A stretch of DNA of 64,000 nt from positions 434,001-498,000 of the forward strand of contig NZ_VJZZ01000002.1 in assembly GCF_009659535.1 (NCBI RefSeq), written 5' to 3'. The notes under the pieces were generated by a model. That model was not told the origin of the DNA, did not search any database, and worked only from the letters and a program-made list of their open reading frames with translations. This document shows positions 43,516 through 53,410 of the stretch, piece after piece. Position 1 is the first letter of the stretch; every line of letters starts with the position of its first letter. This DNA comes from Aggregicoccus sp. 17bor-14 (GTDB taxonomy: Bacteria; Myxococcota; Myxococcia; Myxococcales; Myxococcaceae). Both the position numbers and the translations under genes were made by a program.

Positions 43516-44408
43516 GCGCGCCCATGAGCTTTCTCCGGAGGCCGCTGCTCGCGGCCTCCGGGCTGTTGCTCCTGCTCTCCGCCTGCCGCTTCAACAACGA
43601 GGACAAGGCGGAGCACCACGAGCGCATCGTCAGCCTCTCCAAGCAGTACAGCGAGATCATCTACGCCCTGGGCGCCGAGCGGGACCTGGTGGCGGTGGAC
43701 CTCTCCAGCACCTACCCGCCGGCTATCAAGGCGCTGCCCACGGTGGGCTACCACCGGGCGCTGAGCGCCGAGGGCATCGCCTCGGTGAAGCCCACGCTCA
43801 TCCTCCACGACAACAACGTGGGGCCCGAGCACGTGATGCGCCAGCTCGAGGAGCTGAAGCTGCCGATGAAGGTGTTCTCGAACAAGGGCACCGACGTGGC
43901 CTCCACCCAGGCGCTCATCACCGAGATGGGCGGCTACTTCCACAAGGAGGCCCGCGCCGCCGAGCTCAACAAGACGCTGGGCGAGGACATGGCGCGCGCG
44001 CTCGCGAGCGCCAAGGGCTTCGCGAAGAAGCCCAAGGTGATGGTCATCCACTTCGGCCGGGCGATGAACATCTACCTGACCATGACCCGCGGCAGCACCG
44101 CGGGGCAGATGATCCAGTGGGCGGGCGGGGAGATCCCGGTGGAGGGCAAGCAGGGCATGCTGCAGCTGTCCCCCGAGGTCATCGCCCAGGCGGACCCGGA
44201 CGTCATCCTGCTCACCGACTTCGGCTACGACCGGCTCGGCTCCCCCGAGCAGGTGGCCACCCTGCCGGGCGTGGGCTCCACCCGCGCGGTGAAGAACGGC
44301 CGCGTCTACCGGGTGGAGGAGCACGACCTCGTCTACATCGGGCCACGCACCGGGGCGAACGTGCTGGAGCTGCAGAGGATGATCCATGCGGGCGACGCGG
44401 CGCTCTGA
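43512..44408 (+). CDS. hmuT: Haem ABC transporter substrate-binding lipoprotein
   Basis: 298 residues; lipoprotein signal with lipobox LLSAC and a FeuA/BtuF-like periplasmic-binding fold. IVSLSKQYSEIIYALGAERDLVAVDLSSTYPPAIKALPTVGYHRALSAEGIASVKPTLIL (about 34-93) is very close to the HmuT consensus, whose Tyr residues (YHRALSAEG region) bind haem. The GTG at 43512 overlaps the receptor stop by 4 bases; ATG 43524 is an alternative start. The downstream hmuU start lies 23 bases inside this gene. It captures haem in the periplasm for HmuUV. Confidence 0.87.
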   Translation: MSAPMSFLRRPLLAASGLLLLLSACRFNNEDKAEHHERIVSLSKQYSEIIYALGAERDLVAVDLSSTYPPAIKALPTVGYHRALSAEGIASVKPTLILHDNNVGPEHVMRQLEELKLPMKVFSNKGTDVASTQALITEMGGYFHKEARAAELNKTLGEDMARALASAKGFAKKPKVMVIHFGRAMNIYLTMTRGSTAGQMIQWAGGEIPVEGKQGMLQLSPEVIAQADPDVILLTDFGYDRLGSPEQVATLPGVGSTRAVKNGRVYRVEEHDLVYIGPRTGANVLELQRMIHAGDAAL

Positions 44409-45438
44409 CCCCTACGCGGGGGTGGTGCCGCTGCTCGCCCTGGCGCTCGCCGTGCTCGCGCTCGTGTCCACCCGCTTCGGCGCGGTGAACATCGACTTCG
44501 GGGACATGGCGGGCGCCGTCTCCGCGGCGCTGCGCACCCCGGAGCGGCTCGGGCTCACCGAGCGCATCTTCCTGGAGCTGCGCCTGCCGCGCACGCTGGC
44601 CTGCGCGCTGGTGGGCGCGAGCCTCGCGCTGTGCGGGGTGCTGATGCAGGCGCTGTTCCGCAACCCCATCGTGGAGCCGGGCCTGGTGGGCACCTCGAGC
44701 GGCGCGGCGTTCGGGGCGGCGCTCTACTTCGTGCTGGGGGCCTCCTTCCAGGTGCACGCGGGCACCTGGACGCTGCCGATCGCCGCCTGCCTCGGCGCGG
44801 CGCTCGCCACCGCGTGCGTGCTGCTGCTCGCGGGCTCGAGCAGCGGTACGGCGGTGGGTGAGCAGTCCACCACCGCGGTGCTGCTGGTGGGCATCGCGGT
44901 GAACGCGCTCTTCCTCAGCGGCGTGGGCTTCCTCTCGTACATCGCGAGAGACCCGCAGGCGCGCTCCATCACCTTCTGGAACCTGGGCACCCTCTCCGGT
45001 GCGAGCTGGAGCGCGGTGGGGCTGCTCGCGCTCGTCACCGTGCCCGGGCTGCTGCTCGCACTGCGGCTCGCGCGCCCGCTCAACGCCCTGATGATGGGCG
45101 AGGAGGAGGCGGCGGCACTGGGCGTGGACGTGCCGCGCCTGAAGCTCGCGGTCATCGGCCTCACGGTGGTGCTCGTCGCGGTGGCCACCAGCATCACCGG
45201 GGTCATCGGCTTCGTGGGGCTCATCGTTCCGCACCTGCTGCGGCTGCTGCGCGGCTCGGACCACCGCTTCCTGGTGGCCGGCAGCGCGGTCGCGGGCGGC
45301 ATCGTGCTCATGCTCGCGGACCTCATCGCGCGCGTGCTCCTGCGCCCCGCGGAGCTGCCCATCGGCATCGTCACCTCCGCGGTGGGGGCCCCGCTCTTCG
45401 TGGCCCTGCTGCGCAGCCGGCGCCAGCGCTTCTTCTAG
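44386..45438 (+). CDS. hmuU: Haem ABC transporter permease
   Basis: 350-residue FecCD-family inner-membrane permease, about ten helices. LRLPRTLACALVGASLALCGVLMQALFRNPIVEPGLVGTSSGAAFGA (about 60-106) and VIGFVGLIVPHLLRLLRGSDHR (about 270-291) are the two most conserved FecCD stretches, the latter including the ATPase-coupling loop. It begins 23 bases before the end of hmuT and is followed after 11 bp by hmuV, so all are one transcript. The length is normal. Confidence 0.88.
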   Translation: MRATRRSDPYAGVVPLLALALAVLALVSTRFGAVNIDFGDMAGAVSAALRTPERLGLTERIFLELRLPRTLACALVGASLALCGVLMQALFRNPIVEPGLVGTSSGAAFGAALYFVLGASFQVHAGTWTLPIAACLGAALATACVLLLAGSSSGTAVGEQSTTAVLLVGIAVNALFLSGVGFLSYIARDPQARSITFWNLGTLSGASWSAVGLLALVTVPGLLLALRLARPLNALMMGEEEAAALGVDVPRLKLAVIGLTVVLVAVATSITGVIGFVGLIVPHLLRLLRGSDHRFLVAGSAVAGGIVLMLADLIARVLLRPAELPIGIVTSAVGAPLFVALLRSRRQRFF

Positions 45439-45449
45439 GAGACTCCGAC

Positions 45450-46226
45450 GTGCTCCAGGCTTCCGGGCTGCAGCGGGTGGTGGGTGGCAGGCGGCTGGTG
45501 GACGGCGTGTCCGCCACCTTCGCGCCGGGGCGCATCGCGCTCATCATCGGCCCCAACGGGGCGGGCAAGTCCACGCTGGTGAAGCTGCTGAGTGGGCAGG
45601 TGCGCGCGGACGCGGGGAGCGTGCGCTACGGCGACACCGAGCTGCGCGCGCTCACGCCCGGGGCGCTCGCGCGGGTGCGTGCGGTGCTCTCCCAGAGCGT
45701 GGCGGTGGCCTTCCCGCTGCGCGTCTGGGAGGTGGTGATGATGGGGCGCTACCCGCACGGCGGGCACGCCGGCGCCCAGGACGAGCGCATCTGCCAGGAG
45801 GTGATGGAGTACTTCGGGGTCGCCGGCATGGCCCAGCGCGACTACCTCACGCTGAGCGGCGGCGAGAAGCAGCGCGTGCACTTCGCGCGGGTGCTCGCCC
45901 AGCTCTGGGCCGCACCGGGCGGCCCCACCCGCTACCTCTTCCTCGACGAGCCCCTGGCCTCGCTGGACATCCCCTACCAGCTGGACTTCATGAAGAAGCT
46001 GCGCGAGCTCACGCGGCGCGAGCAGCTGGTGGTGGTGGGCGTGCTGCACGACCTGAACCTGGCTGCCCGCTTCGCGGACGACCTGCTGCTCATGCACGAG
46101 GGGCGGGCGCTGGTGCGCGGGCCGCAGGAAGAGGTGCTCACCCCCGGGCACATCCGCAGCGCCTTCGGCATCGAGCCGCGCGTGCTGCGCCTCGAGGACG
46201 GCAGCGTGCACCTCGCCTTCGAGTAG
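45450..46226 (+). CDS. hmuV: Haem ABC transporter ATPase
   Basis: 258-residue ABC ATPase. Walker A GPNGAGKST (about 34-42), Q-loop LSQSVAVAFPLRVWEVV, signature LSGGEKQRVHFARVLAQLW, Walker B YLFLDEPLASLD and switch His in VLHDLNLAA. The signature segment and the LARVLAQLW continuation are typical of HmuV. Start GTG 45450 has GGAG upstream (AGGAGACTCCGAC). It powers the HmuTU importer and is the last transport gene of the operon. The regA-like regulator starts 19 bp later. Confidence 0.88.
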   Translation: MLQASGLQRVVGGRRLVDGVSATFAPGRIALIIGPNGAGKSTLVKLLSGQVRADAGSVRYGDTELRALTPGALARVRAVLSQSVAVAFPLRVWEVVMMGRYPHGGHAGAQDERICQEVMEYFGVAGMAQRDYLTLSGGEKQRVHFARVLAQLWAAPGGPTRYLFLDEPLASLDIPYQLDFMKKLRELTRREQLVVVGVLHDLNLAARFADDLLLMHEGRALVRGPQEEVLTPGHIRSAFGIEPRVLRLEDGSVHLAFE

Positions 46227-46245
46227 GTGTGCGAGACTCCCGCCC

Positions 46246-46830
<585 letters not shown>

Positions 46831-46833
46831 GCC

Positions 46834-48117
46834 TCAGCTGCGCGCGCGGGCTGGCTCGGCGGCCGGCTCCAGCAGCGCGTCCGGGAGCACCAGCCGCGCG
46901 CGGGTGCCCTGTCCCGGCGCCGAGTCCAGCTCCAGGCGGCCTCCGAGCTGCTCGAGCACGGAGCGGGTGAGGAACAGCCCCAGCCCCATCCCCTGGCCCG
47001 GCTGCTTCGTGGTGTAGAAGGGCTCGCCCGCGCGCGCGAGCGTCTCGGGGTCCATGCCCGGCCCCGCGTCCTGCACCTCGAGCTGCAGCGCGTCCCCGGC
47101 GGCGCGCGCGCTCACCGCGACCGGCAGCTCGCCCGAGGCCTGCAGCGCGTTGTTGAGCACCCCGTGCAGCGCCTGCACGAGCGGGCGCGAGGGCACGACG
47201 AGCCGGCGCCCGGCGAGCAGCGGCTCCAGCGTCACCTGCACGCGCTGCGGCTGCTCCACGGCCGAGGCCGCGCGCCCGACGAGGTCCGCGAGCGTGATGG
47301 GCGTCGCCGCCTCGCCCTGGCCCAGGCCCGCGTCCACCGCCATCTGGCTGAGGATGCGCTGGCAGCGGCCCACCTCCGCGCGGATCAGCTCCACGTCGGA
47401 GAGCGCGTCGTCCAGGTGTTCTCCCCGGCGCAGGTGGCGCTCGAGCTCCGAGGCCACGAGCGCGATGGTGGAGAGGGGGGTGTTCAGCTCGTGCGCGGCG
47501 CCGGCGGCCAGTGTGGCGAGCGAGGCGAGCTTCTCCTGGCGATCCACGCGCTGGCGCGCCGCCTCCATCTCCTGCTCGCGCGCACGCAGCATGCGGGCCG
47601 AGCGCTGCAGGAAGTACACGAGCAGTCCCGCGGCCACGCCGAAGGCGATCCACGCCTCGCGCAGCTGCCATTCCAGCGGGTCCGCCGCCTCGGCGGTGTT
47701 CACCGGGTCGAACACGAAGAGGAAGGCGAGCGCCCCCACGGAGAGCCCCGTGAGCACCCACGTCCACAGGGGCGTGGCGAGGATGCCCGCGAGCGCGATG
47801 TTGACCAGGTAGAGCACCGCGAAGACGCGTGCGTCGTGGCCGCCGAGGAAGAGCAGGGCGGTGAGCACCGCGCAGTCGAAGGCCGTGAACACCGCCACCG
47901 CCCGCTCCGGCACGCGCCGCGCACGGCGCGCCCAGAGTGCACCCGCGACGTTGCTCGCCACCTGCAGGGCGAGCAGCGCGAGCACCGCGCCGAGCGGCAG
48001 GGTGGCCTTGAGGCTGCGGTCCCCGGCGAAGAAGACCACCGCCTGCGCGGCGATGCCGCCCCAGCGCAGCTTGAGGTACCAGGACAGGTTCGAGGGGCTC
48101 GAGAGTTTGCGCTCCAC
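46834..48117 (-). CDS. RegB/PrrB-type sensor histidine kinase
   Basis: 427 residues from GTG 48117, followed by LSSPSNLSWYLKLRWGGIAAQAV as in RegB N termini. Six membrane helices span residues about 20-170. HisKA has His209 in GAAHELNTPLSTIALVASELE, the characteristic RegB H-box, and HATPase ends with FYTTKQPGQGMGLGLFLTRSVLEQLGG. Classical RegB senses redox through a conserved Cys near the H-box and a GGxxNPF quinone site between helices; here the only Cys in the sensor is Cys82 and no GGxxNPF is seen. Signal sensing is therefore probably altered. It faces the regulator gene tail to tail, an unusual arrangement for the pair. Confidence 0.87.
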   Translation of the reverse strand: MERKLSSPSNLSWYLKLRWGGIAAQAVVFFAGDRSLKATLPLGAVLALLALQVASNVAGALWARRARRVPERAVAVFTAFDCAVLTALLFLGGHDARVFAVLYLVNIALAGILATPLWTWVLTGLSVGALAFLFVFDPVNTAEAADPLEWQLREAWIAFGVAAGLLVYFLQRSARMLRAREQEMEAARQRVDRQEKLASLATLAAGAAHELNTPLSTIALVASELERHLRRGEHLDDALSDVELIRAEVGRCQRILSQMAVDAGLGQGEAATPITLADLVGRAASAVEQPQRVQVTLEPLLAGRRLVVPSRPLVQALHGVLNNALQASGELPVAVSARAAGDALQLEVQDAGPGMDPETLARAGEPFYTTKQPGQGMGLGLFLTRSVLEQLGGRLELDSAPGQGTRARLVLPDALLEPAAEPARARS

Positions 48118-48262
48118 GGGGCCGAGTCTAGTGCGCGGGGCGGGGCCCCGAGCACCCGGCCGCGGCCGCCTGCCTGGAGTGCCTGCCGGGTGTGGGCCTG
48201 GCGCGGGCCGTGTGCCCCTCGCCGCCACGTGCGGGCACCCGCTAGTGTGTGCCTCCACCTCC

Positions 48263-49726
48263 ATGGGCTCACCCTCCACCCTCTCTCCGAGCGAGCGCTA
48301 CGCGGCGCACCGGCGCGGCCGCTGGCCCAAGCGCGTGCGGCTGCTCGCGTACACGAGCTTCCTCGTCACCCCCTGCTACGTGGGCTTCGACTGGGCGTTC
48401 GCGCGGCAGCTGGGGCTGTGGCGGCTCGGGGGCGTCCTGGTCGCGCTCGGGCTCTTCCTCGTCCAGCAGCTCGCGCCGCGCTGGCGGGGGCTGCCGGCCG
48501 CCGCCACGCTGGCCACGGTGCTCTGGGTGGTGGGCAACGACTGGGTCTACTTCCGGCTCGGGCTCGCGGGCACGCTGCCGCAGCTCATCACGCTGCTGCT
48601 GGGCATCATCTGCACGGCGAGCTTCCTGCCGCTGGGGCCGGGGCCGCGGCGCGCCACCTTCGCGGCGATGCTCGCGGGGCACTTCCTCCTCGGGCTGCTG
48701 CACCCCGGAGTCCTGGACCTGGGGCTGCCCTCGGTGTTGCTGCTGCTGGCCATCCCGCTCTCGCTGGGCTTCACCTTCGACGGCATCGACGCCTCGGACC
48801 GGCGCAACTTCGCGCTGCGCGAGCAGCTGCAGGCCTCGGTGCAGGAGCTGGAGCTCAACCGCGGGCGCATGAGCGAGACCGCGCTGGGCCTCGCGGCGAG
48901 CGTGGTGGAGCTGGAGGGCAGCGCCACCAGCCTGAGCGAGCGCGCGCGGGCGTCCGGCAGCGAGGGCGAAGAGATGGCGAGCGCGAGCCGGCGGCTCGCG
49001 GAGGGCGCCCGCTCGCTGCAGCAGCGCAGCCGCGCGAGCGCGGAGGCGGCGCTGGGGGCGCGCGACAGCGCCGGCCAGGTGGGCGCGCTGCTCGACCAGA
49101 TCGAGGCCGGGGTGCGCGACATCGACGCGGCGGTCGCCCGCAGCGAGGCGAGCTTCCACTCGGTGCAGGGGCGCGCGGACGCCATCAGCGCCTACGCGGA
49201 GACGGCGCAGGAGATCGCCGCGCAGACGCACATGCTCGCGGTGAACGCGGGCATCGAGGCCGCGGGCGCGGGCGCGAACGGCCAGGGCTTCGCCGTCATC
49301 GCGCGCGAGGTGCGCCAGCTCGCGCAGGACAGCGGCAAGGGCGCGCTCGCCATCAACACGGTGGTGGCGGACCTGCGCCGGCAGATGGGCGCGCTGCTCG
49401 CGGCGATCGAGCGCGTGCGCGAGCACACCCACCACTTCACCAGCGTGTTCGGCGAGGCGCGCTCCACGCTGCAGGGCATCCACGACATCGTGCACGACCT
49501 GGGCGAGGCGATGCGCGCGAACGCCGAGGACGCGGACCTCCAGGCGGACGCGAGCAGCCGCCTCAACGAGGCCATCGGGCGGCTGCTCCGGCAGCTGCAG
49601 GAGCAGGCCCAGACCAGCGTCACGGTGGCCAGCACCAGCACCACGCTCGCCCGCCACGCGGACGGCTTGCGCTCCCTGCTGCCCGCGGATGGCGAGGAGC
49701 CGCCCCGCCGCAGCGCGGGCTCGTAG
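48263..49726 (+). CDS. Methyl-accepting chemotaxis-like protein
   Basis: 487 residues. Up to five or six hydrophobic helices lie in the first ~200 residues (LLAYTSFLVTPCYVGFDWAF, LGGVLVALGLFLVQQLAP, AATLATVLWVVG, ITLLLGIICTASFLPLG, VLLLLAIPLSLGFTF), with no periplasmic domain and no HAMP. The signalling domain (about 220-480) is a coiled coil whose hairpin tip reads AQEIAAQTHMLAVNAGIEAAGAGANGQGFAVIAREVRQLAQDSGKGA, the MCP consensus with the usual ERAGE-like and GFAVVA motifs slightly changed. The sensor resembles membrane-only transducers that detect internal or membrane signals. No che genes are adjacent. Start ATG 48263. Confidence 0.85.
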   Translation: MGSPSTLSPSERYAAHRRGRWPKRVRLLAYTSFLVTPCYVGFDWAFARQLGLWRLGGVLVALGLFLVQQLAPRWRGLPAAATLATVLWVVGNDWVYFRLGLAGTLPQLITLLLGIICTASFLPLGPGPRRATFAAMLAGHFLLGLLHPGVLDLGLPSVLLLLAIPLSLGFTFDGIDASDRRNFALREQLQASVQELELNRGRMSETALGLAASVVELEGSATSLSERARASGSEGEEMASASRRLAEGARSLQQRSRASAEAALGARDSAGQVGALLDQIEAGVRDIDAAVARSEASFHSVQGRADAISAYAETAQEIAAQTHMLAVNAGIEAAGAGANGQGFAVIAREVRQLAQDSGKGALAINTVVADLRRQMGALLAAIERVREHTHHFTSVFGEARSTLQGIHDIVHDLGEAMRANAEDADLQADASSRLNEAIGRLLRQLQEQAQTSVTVASTSTTLARHADGLRSLLPADGEEPPRRSAGS

Positions 49727-49727
49727 C

Positions 49728-49788
49728 GTCCGGCCGTGGGACGGCGCTTTCCCACGGGCGCACAGGTGGGGTGTCCGGCCGTGGGACG
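49728..49788. repeat. Direct and inverted repeats before ABC permease gene
   Basis: GTCCGGCCGTGGGACG occurs twice (49728-49743 and 49773-49788), 45 bp apart, and between them TCCCACGG (49750-49757) is the inverse of CCGTGGGA at 49734. The spacing of about four helical turns fits paired operator sites. It lies 48 bases before the start of the permease gene at 49836. Confidence 0.6.
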
Positions 49789-49835
49789 CGCGCCCGCAGA
49801 GGGGGCGTGGCACGCGCGAAGCACTCCTCGCGCGC

Positions 49836-52256
49836 ATGCGCGAAGGCTGGCTCGGACGGACGTGGGATGACGTGAGGCTGACGCTGCGGGCAGCGCGCAA
49901 GGCGCCCGGCTTCACGCTCGGCGCGGTGCTCACGTTGGCGCTGGGCATCGGCGCCAACAGCGCCCTCTTCAGCGTGCTGGACGCCGTGCTGCTGCGGCCG
50001 CTGCCCTACGCCCAGCCCTCGCAGCTGGTGAGCTGGCAGGGCAACCAGTCCGCGCTGGACGTGGAGGACTTCGGCGCGGGCGCCCCGTCGCTCGCGTCGG
50101 TGGGGCTCTACGCCGAGTGGCCGCTGGACCTGGTGGAGGGGGCGCTGCCCGAGCGCGTGGACGGCGCGATGGTGACCGGCGGCCTCTTCCCCACGCTGGG
50201 CGTGCCCGCCGCGCTGGGCCGCACCCTGGGCCCCGCGGACGACCGGGCCGGCGCGCCGCCCGTGGTGGTGCTCAGCCACGCGCTGTGGCGGGGGCGCTTC
50301 GCCAGCGCGCCGGACATCCTCGGCCGCACGCTGTCCCTCGGAGGCCAGGCGTACACCGTGGTGGGCGTGCTGCCCGAGCGCTTCCGCCTCCCCGAGGGCG
50401 AGGCCGAGGCCTTCGTCCCCGCGCGCATCGTCTACCCGGAGGGCGCCACCGCGCGCGGCGCGCACTTCTTCTACCCGGTGGCGCGGCTGCGCCCGGGCGC
50501 GGAGCTCTCGCGCGCGCAGGCGGAGGTCGACACCGTGGTGGGCCAGCTGCGCGAGGCGCACCCCGAAGAGGTGAAGGAGATGCGCTACGTGCTGCAGAGC
50601 CTGCACGAGCGCGTGGTGGGGCCGGTGCGCCCCGCGCTGCTGGTGCTGCTGGGCGCGGTGGGCCTGGTGCTGCTCGTGGCCTGCTCCACCTTCGCGAACC
50701 TGCTGCTCGCGCGTGCGAGCAGCCGGCAGCACGAGCTCGCGGTGCGCAGCGCGCTGGGCGCGAGCCGCGGGCGGCTGGTGGTTCAGCTCCTCATCGAGAG
50801 CGTGGTGCTGGCGCTCGCGGGCGCGGCGGCGGGGCTGGTGCTCAGCCTGTGGGGCGTGGACGCGCTGCGGGCGCTCGCCCCCGAGGGGATGCCGGGGCTC
50901 GCGGAGGCGCGCGTGGACGCGGCCACGCTGGGCTTCACTGCCGGGATGGCGCTGCTCACCGGGCTGCTCGCGGGGCTGGTGCCTGCGCTGCAGGCCTCGC
51001 ATCCGGCCCTGCGCGCGACGCTCGGTGAGGGCGGACCCACGCAGGCCGGCGGGCGCAGGGCAGCGCGGGCGCGCCAGGCGCTGGTGGGCGCGCAGCTCGC
51101 GCTCGCGCTGATGCTGCTGGTGGGCGCGGGGCTGCTGCTGCGAAGCCTCTGGCGCCTGCAGTCCGTGGACCTGGGCTTCGAGCCCGCGGGGGCGCTCTCG
51201 CTGCGCCTGGACCTGCCGCCCGCGCGCTATCCCACGCAGGCGCAGCAGACCCCGTTCCTGCGCGGCCTGCTCGAGCGCACGCGGGCGCTGCCCGGCGTCG
51301 CCTCCGCGGGGCTGGTGAGCGAGCTTCCGCTCTCCGGCGGGAGGCTCACGCACAACATCGTGGTCGAGGGGCTGCCGCCGGTGGCCCCTGGCGAGGAGCC
51401 CTCGGCCGAGGCGCGCACCGTGAGCGAGGACTACGTGGAGACGGCGCACATCCCGCTCCTGCGGGGGCGGTCTCTCGAGGCGAGCGACGATGCCGCAGCG
51501 CCGCGCGTGGCGGTGGTGAGCCGCGCCTTCGTGGAGCAGTTCCTCCCCGGCCAGGACCCGCTGGGGCGCCGCGTGCGCTGGGCGCGCGGGCCTGCGGACG
51601 CGTGGATGACCATCGTGGGCGTGGTGGGGGACATCCGCCACCGCTCGCCGGACAAGGTGGAGGGGGCGGCCGTGTACGTGCCCTTCGCGCAGAACGACGC
51701 GCCGTGGAAGCGCTGGACGCACCTGGTGGTGCGCGGCAATGGCGCCGTCGACGTGGCCTCGCTCGCGCCCGCGCTGCAGGAGCAGGCGGCGGCCTTGGAC
51801 CCACTCCTCCCGCTGACGAAGGCGCGCACGCTGGAGCAGGTGGTGGGCGCGGCGCTCGCGGACCGCCGCTTCCAGCTCGCGCTGCTCGGCGCCTTCGCGG
51901 TGCTCGCGCTCGTGCTCGCGGGGCTGGGCGTGTACGGCGTCACCGCCTTCCTCGTCACGCAGCGCACGCGCGAGTTCGGCATAAGGCTCGCGCTGGGCGC
52001 GCGCGAGGGCACGGTGCTGGGACTGGTGATGCGCCAGGCGCTCTCCGTGGTAGCGACGGGGTGCGCGCTGGGCCTCGTGGGCGCAGCCGCGCTCTCCGGA
52101 GGGCTGCGCGCCTTCCTCTTCGGGGTGCAGCCGCTGGACCCGCTCACCTTCGCGGGCCTCACGCTCGCGCTCGCGGCGGTGTCGCTCGCGGCGAGCCTGC
52201 TGCCCGCCTGGCGCGCCACCCGGGTGGACCCCGCGCTCGCCCTGCGCGCGGAGTAG
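49836..52256 (+). CDS. MacB-like ABC transporter permease (ADOP type)
   Basis: 806 residues. The N-terminal FtsX/MacB signature is APGFTLGAVLTLALGIGANSALFSVLDAVLLRPLPYAQPSQL (about 22-64). A large periplasmic MacB_PCD domain, a central three-helix FtsX domain (near 265-400), a second periplasmic domain and a C-terminal FtsX domain (FLVTQRTREFGIRLALGAREG) follow. It has the same fold as the permease at 38685 and is again without an adjacent ATPase, as in ADOP proteins. Start is ATG 49836 without a clear ribosome site; the gene is preceded by direct repeats that could be operators. Substrate unknown. Confidence 0.87.
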   Translation: MREGWLGRTWDDVRLTLRAARKAPGFTLGAVLTLALGIGANSALFSVLDAVLLRPLPYAQPSQLVSWQGNQSALDVEDFGAGAPSLASVGLYAEWPLDLVEGALPERVDGAMVTGGLFPTLGVPAALGRTLGPADDRAGAPPVVVLSHALWRGRFASAPDILGRTLSLGGQAYTVVGVLPERFRLPEGEAEAFVPARIVYPEGATARGAHFFYPVARLRPGAELSRAQAEVDTVVGQLREAHPEEVKEMRYVLQSLHERVVGPVRPALLVLLGAVGLVLLVACSTFANLLLARASSRQHELAVRSALGASRGRLVVQLLIESVVLALAGAAAGLVLSLWGVDALRALAPEGMPGLAEARVDAATLGFTAGMALLTGLLAGLVPALQASHPALRATLGEGGPTQAGGRRAARARQALVGAQLALALMLLVGAGLLLRSLWRLQSVDLGFEPAGALSLRLDLPPARYPTQAQQTPFLRGLLERTRALPGVASAGLVSELPLSGGRLTHNIVVEGLPPVAPGEEPSAEARTVSEDYVETAHIPLLRGRSLEASDDAAAPRVAVVSRAFVEQFLPGQDPLGRRVRWARGPADAWMTIVGVVGDIRHRSPDKVEGAAVYVPFAQNDAPWKRWTHLVVRGNGAVDVASLAPALQEQAAALDPLLPLTKARTLEQVVGAALADRRFQLALLGAFAVLALVLAGLGVYGVTAFLVTQRTREFGIRLALGAREGTVLGLVMRQALSVVATGCALGLVGAAALSGGLRAFLFGVQPLDPLTFAGLTLALAAVSLAASLLPAWRATRVDPALALRAE

Positions 52257-52286
52257 CTCGACGCGCGGCAGGGAGAGGGGACGGGC

Positions 52287-53081
52287 CTACAGCACCGAGC
52301 GCAGGAGGCCCCCGTCCACGCGCAGCGCCGCGCCGTTGGTCGCGGCGGAGAGCGGGCTCGCGAGGTAGGCGACGAGGCTCGCGACCTCGGACGGGTCGAT
52401 GAAGCGCTTGAGCAGGGAGCTGGGGCGCATCTTCTGGAAGAACTCCTTCTCCACCTGTGCGCGGCTCACGCCCTGCTGCTTTGCAAGCCCCTCCACGAAG
52501 CCCTCCACGCCCTCGCTCGCGGTGGGGCCGGGCAGCACGGTGTTCACCGTCACCCCCGTGCCCACCGTGGTCTCCGCGAGACCGCGCGACACGGCCACCT
52601 GCGCCGTCTTCGTCATCCCGTAGTGGATCATCTCCGAGGGGATGTGCACCGCCGACTCGCTCGAGACGAAGAGGATGCGGCCCCAGTTCTGCTCGCGCAT
52701 GCCCGGCAGGTACGCGCGCGAGAGGCGCACGCCGCTCAGCACGTTGGTCTCGAAGAACTGCAGCCACTCCTCGTCGGGGATCTCCTCGAAGGGCTTGCTC
52801 GCGAAGATGCCCAGGTTGTTCACCAGCACGTCCACGCGCGGGACCTGTGCGACCACCTGGCGCGCGCCCTCGGCCGTGCCCAGGTCCGCCGCCACGCCAG
52901 AGAGCTTCGCGCCGGGCACCACCTTGCGCACCGCCGCGAGCGCCGCCTCCACGCGCGCCGGGGTGCGTCCGTTGAGCACCACCTGGGCACCCTCGCGCGC
53001 GAGCGCCGTGGCGATGGCGAGCCCGATGCCCGCGGTGGATCCGGTGACGAGGGCCTTCTTGTCCTGGAGCTGCAAGTCCAT
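52287..53081 (-). CDS. SDR-family oxidoreductase
   Basis: 264-residue classical SDR. Cofactor motif TGSTAGIG (residues 14-21), NNLGIFASKP in place of NNAG, Ser in FVSSESAVHIPS and catalytic Tyr/Lys in YGMTKTAQ. GLAETTVGTGVTVNTVLPGPTASEGVEGFVE and the C-terminal NGAALRVDGGLLRS are typical of 3-oxoacyl-ACP reductase-like SDRs. It is cytoplasmic and NAD(P)-dependent, with substrate unknown. It is divergent from the B12 operon and starts 140 bases upstream of the riboswitch. Confidence 0.87.
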   Translation of the reverse strand: MDLQLQDKKALVTGSTAGIGLAIATALAREGAQVVLNGRTPARVEAALAAVRKVVPGAKLSGVAADLGTAEGARQVVAQVPRVDVLVNNLGIFASKPFEEIPDEEWLQFFETNVLSGVRLSRAYLPGMREQNWGRILFVSSESAVHIPSEMIHYGMTKTAQVAVSRGLAETTVGTGVTVNTVLPGPTASEGVEGFVEGLAKQQGVSRAQVEKEFFQKMRPSSLLKRFIDPSEVASLVAYLASPLSAATNGAALRVDGGLLRSVL

Positions 53082-53217
53082 GTGTGTCCTCTGGGGGAAA
53101 GCCCTCTAGATGCGCAGGCCCCCGGCGCGTCGCCACCGTTCGCCGGGGAGCCCCGGGCTGCCGGGCGGGCAGGGGAGCGTTTGACAAGGCCCCGCCCGCG
53201 CCGTATTCCGGCCGGCG

Positions 53218-53410
53218 CCATCGGTGCCCTCCGCTCTGTGTAGCGGCGGGCTCCAAGGGAAGCCGGTGAGAGTCCGGCACTGCCCCGCAGCGGTGAGCAG
53301 GAACGAACGCCGTCATCTGAAGCACTGGTCCGAAGCTGGACTGGGAAGCGACGGCCAGTAGGTGGGAGGACGCTCCTCCCGCGCCTGTGAGTCCGAAAAC
53401 CTGCCGATGG
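53218..53410 (+). promoter_or_regulatory. Cobalamin riboswitch
   Basis: Leader RNA with the conserved cobalamin-riboswitch blocks in order: AAGGGAAGCCGGTGAGAGTC (about 53255-53274), GGCACTGCCCCGCAGCGGTGAG, GAAGCACTGG, TGGGAAG and the 3' box GCGCCTGTGAGTCCGAAAACCTGCC. It directly precedes btuB. When adenosylcobalamin or a related corrinoid binds, such switches turn off translation or cause termination. Downstream a 6-bp hairpin (ACCTCC/GGAGGT, 53455-53470) and the weak pairing CTCC (53529-53532) with GGAG of the ribosome site (53542-53545) could be the expression platform; that part is inference. Confidence 0.93.

Noticed and set aside
49808-49823. Possible sigma-54 promoter (TGGCACG-N4-AAGCA) before the permease gene at 49836
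   Set aside because: The -12 part reads AAGCA instead of TTGCA, and the element lies only 12 bases before the start codon. Myxobacteria use sigma-54 widely, but two mismatches in the key box make this unconvincing.
52268-52286. Possible seventh copy of the dispersed repeat (CAGGGAGAGGGGACGGG)
   Set aside because: Only one arm of the hairpin is present and the CCCTCACC flank is missing, so it may be chance in G-rich DNA.
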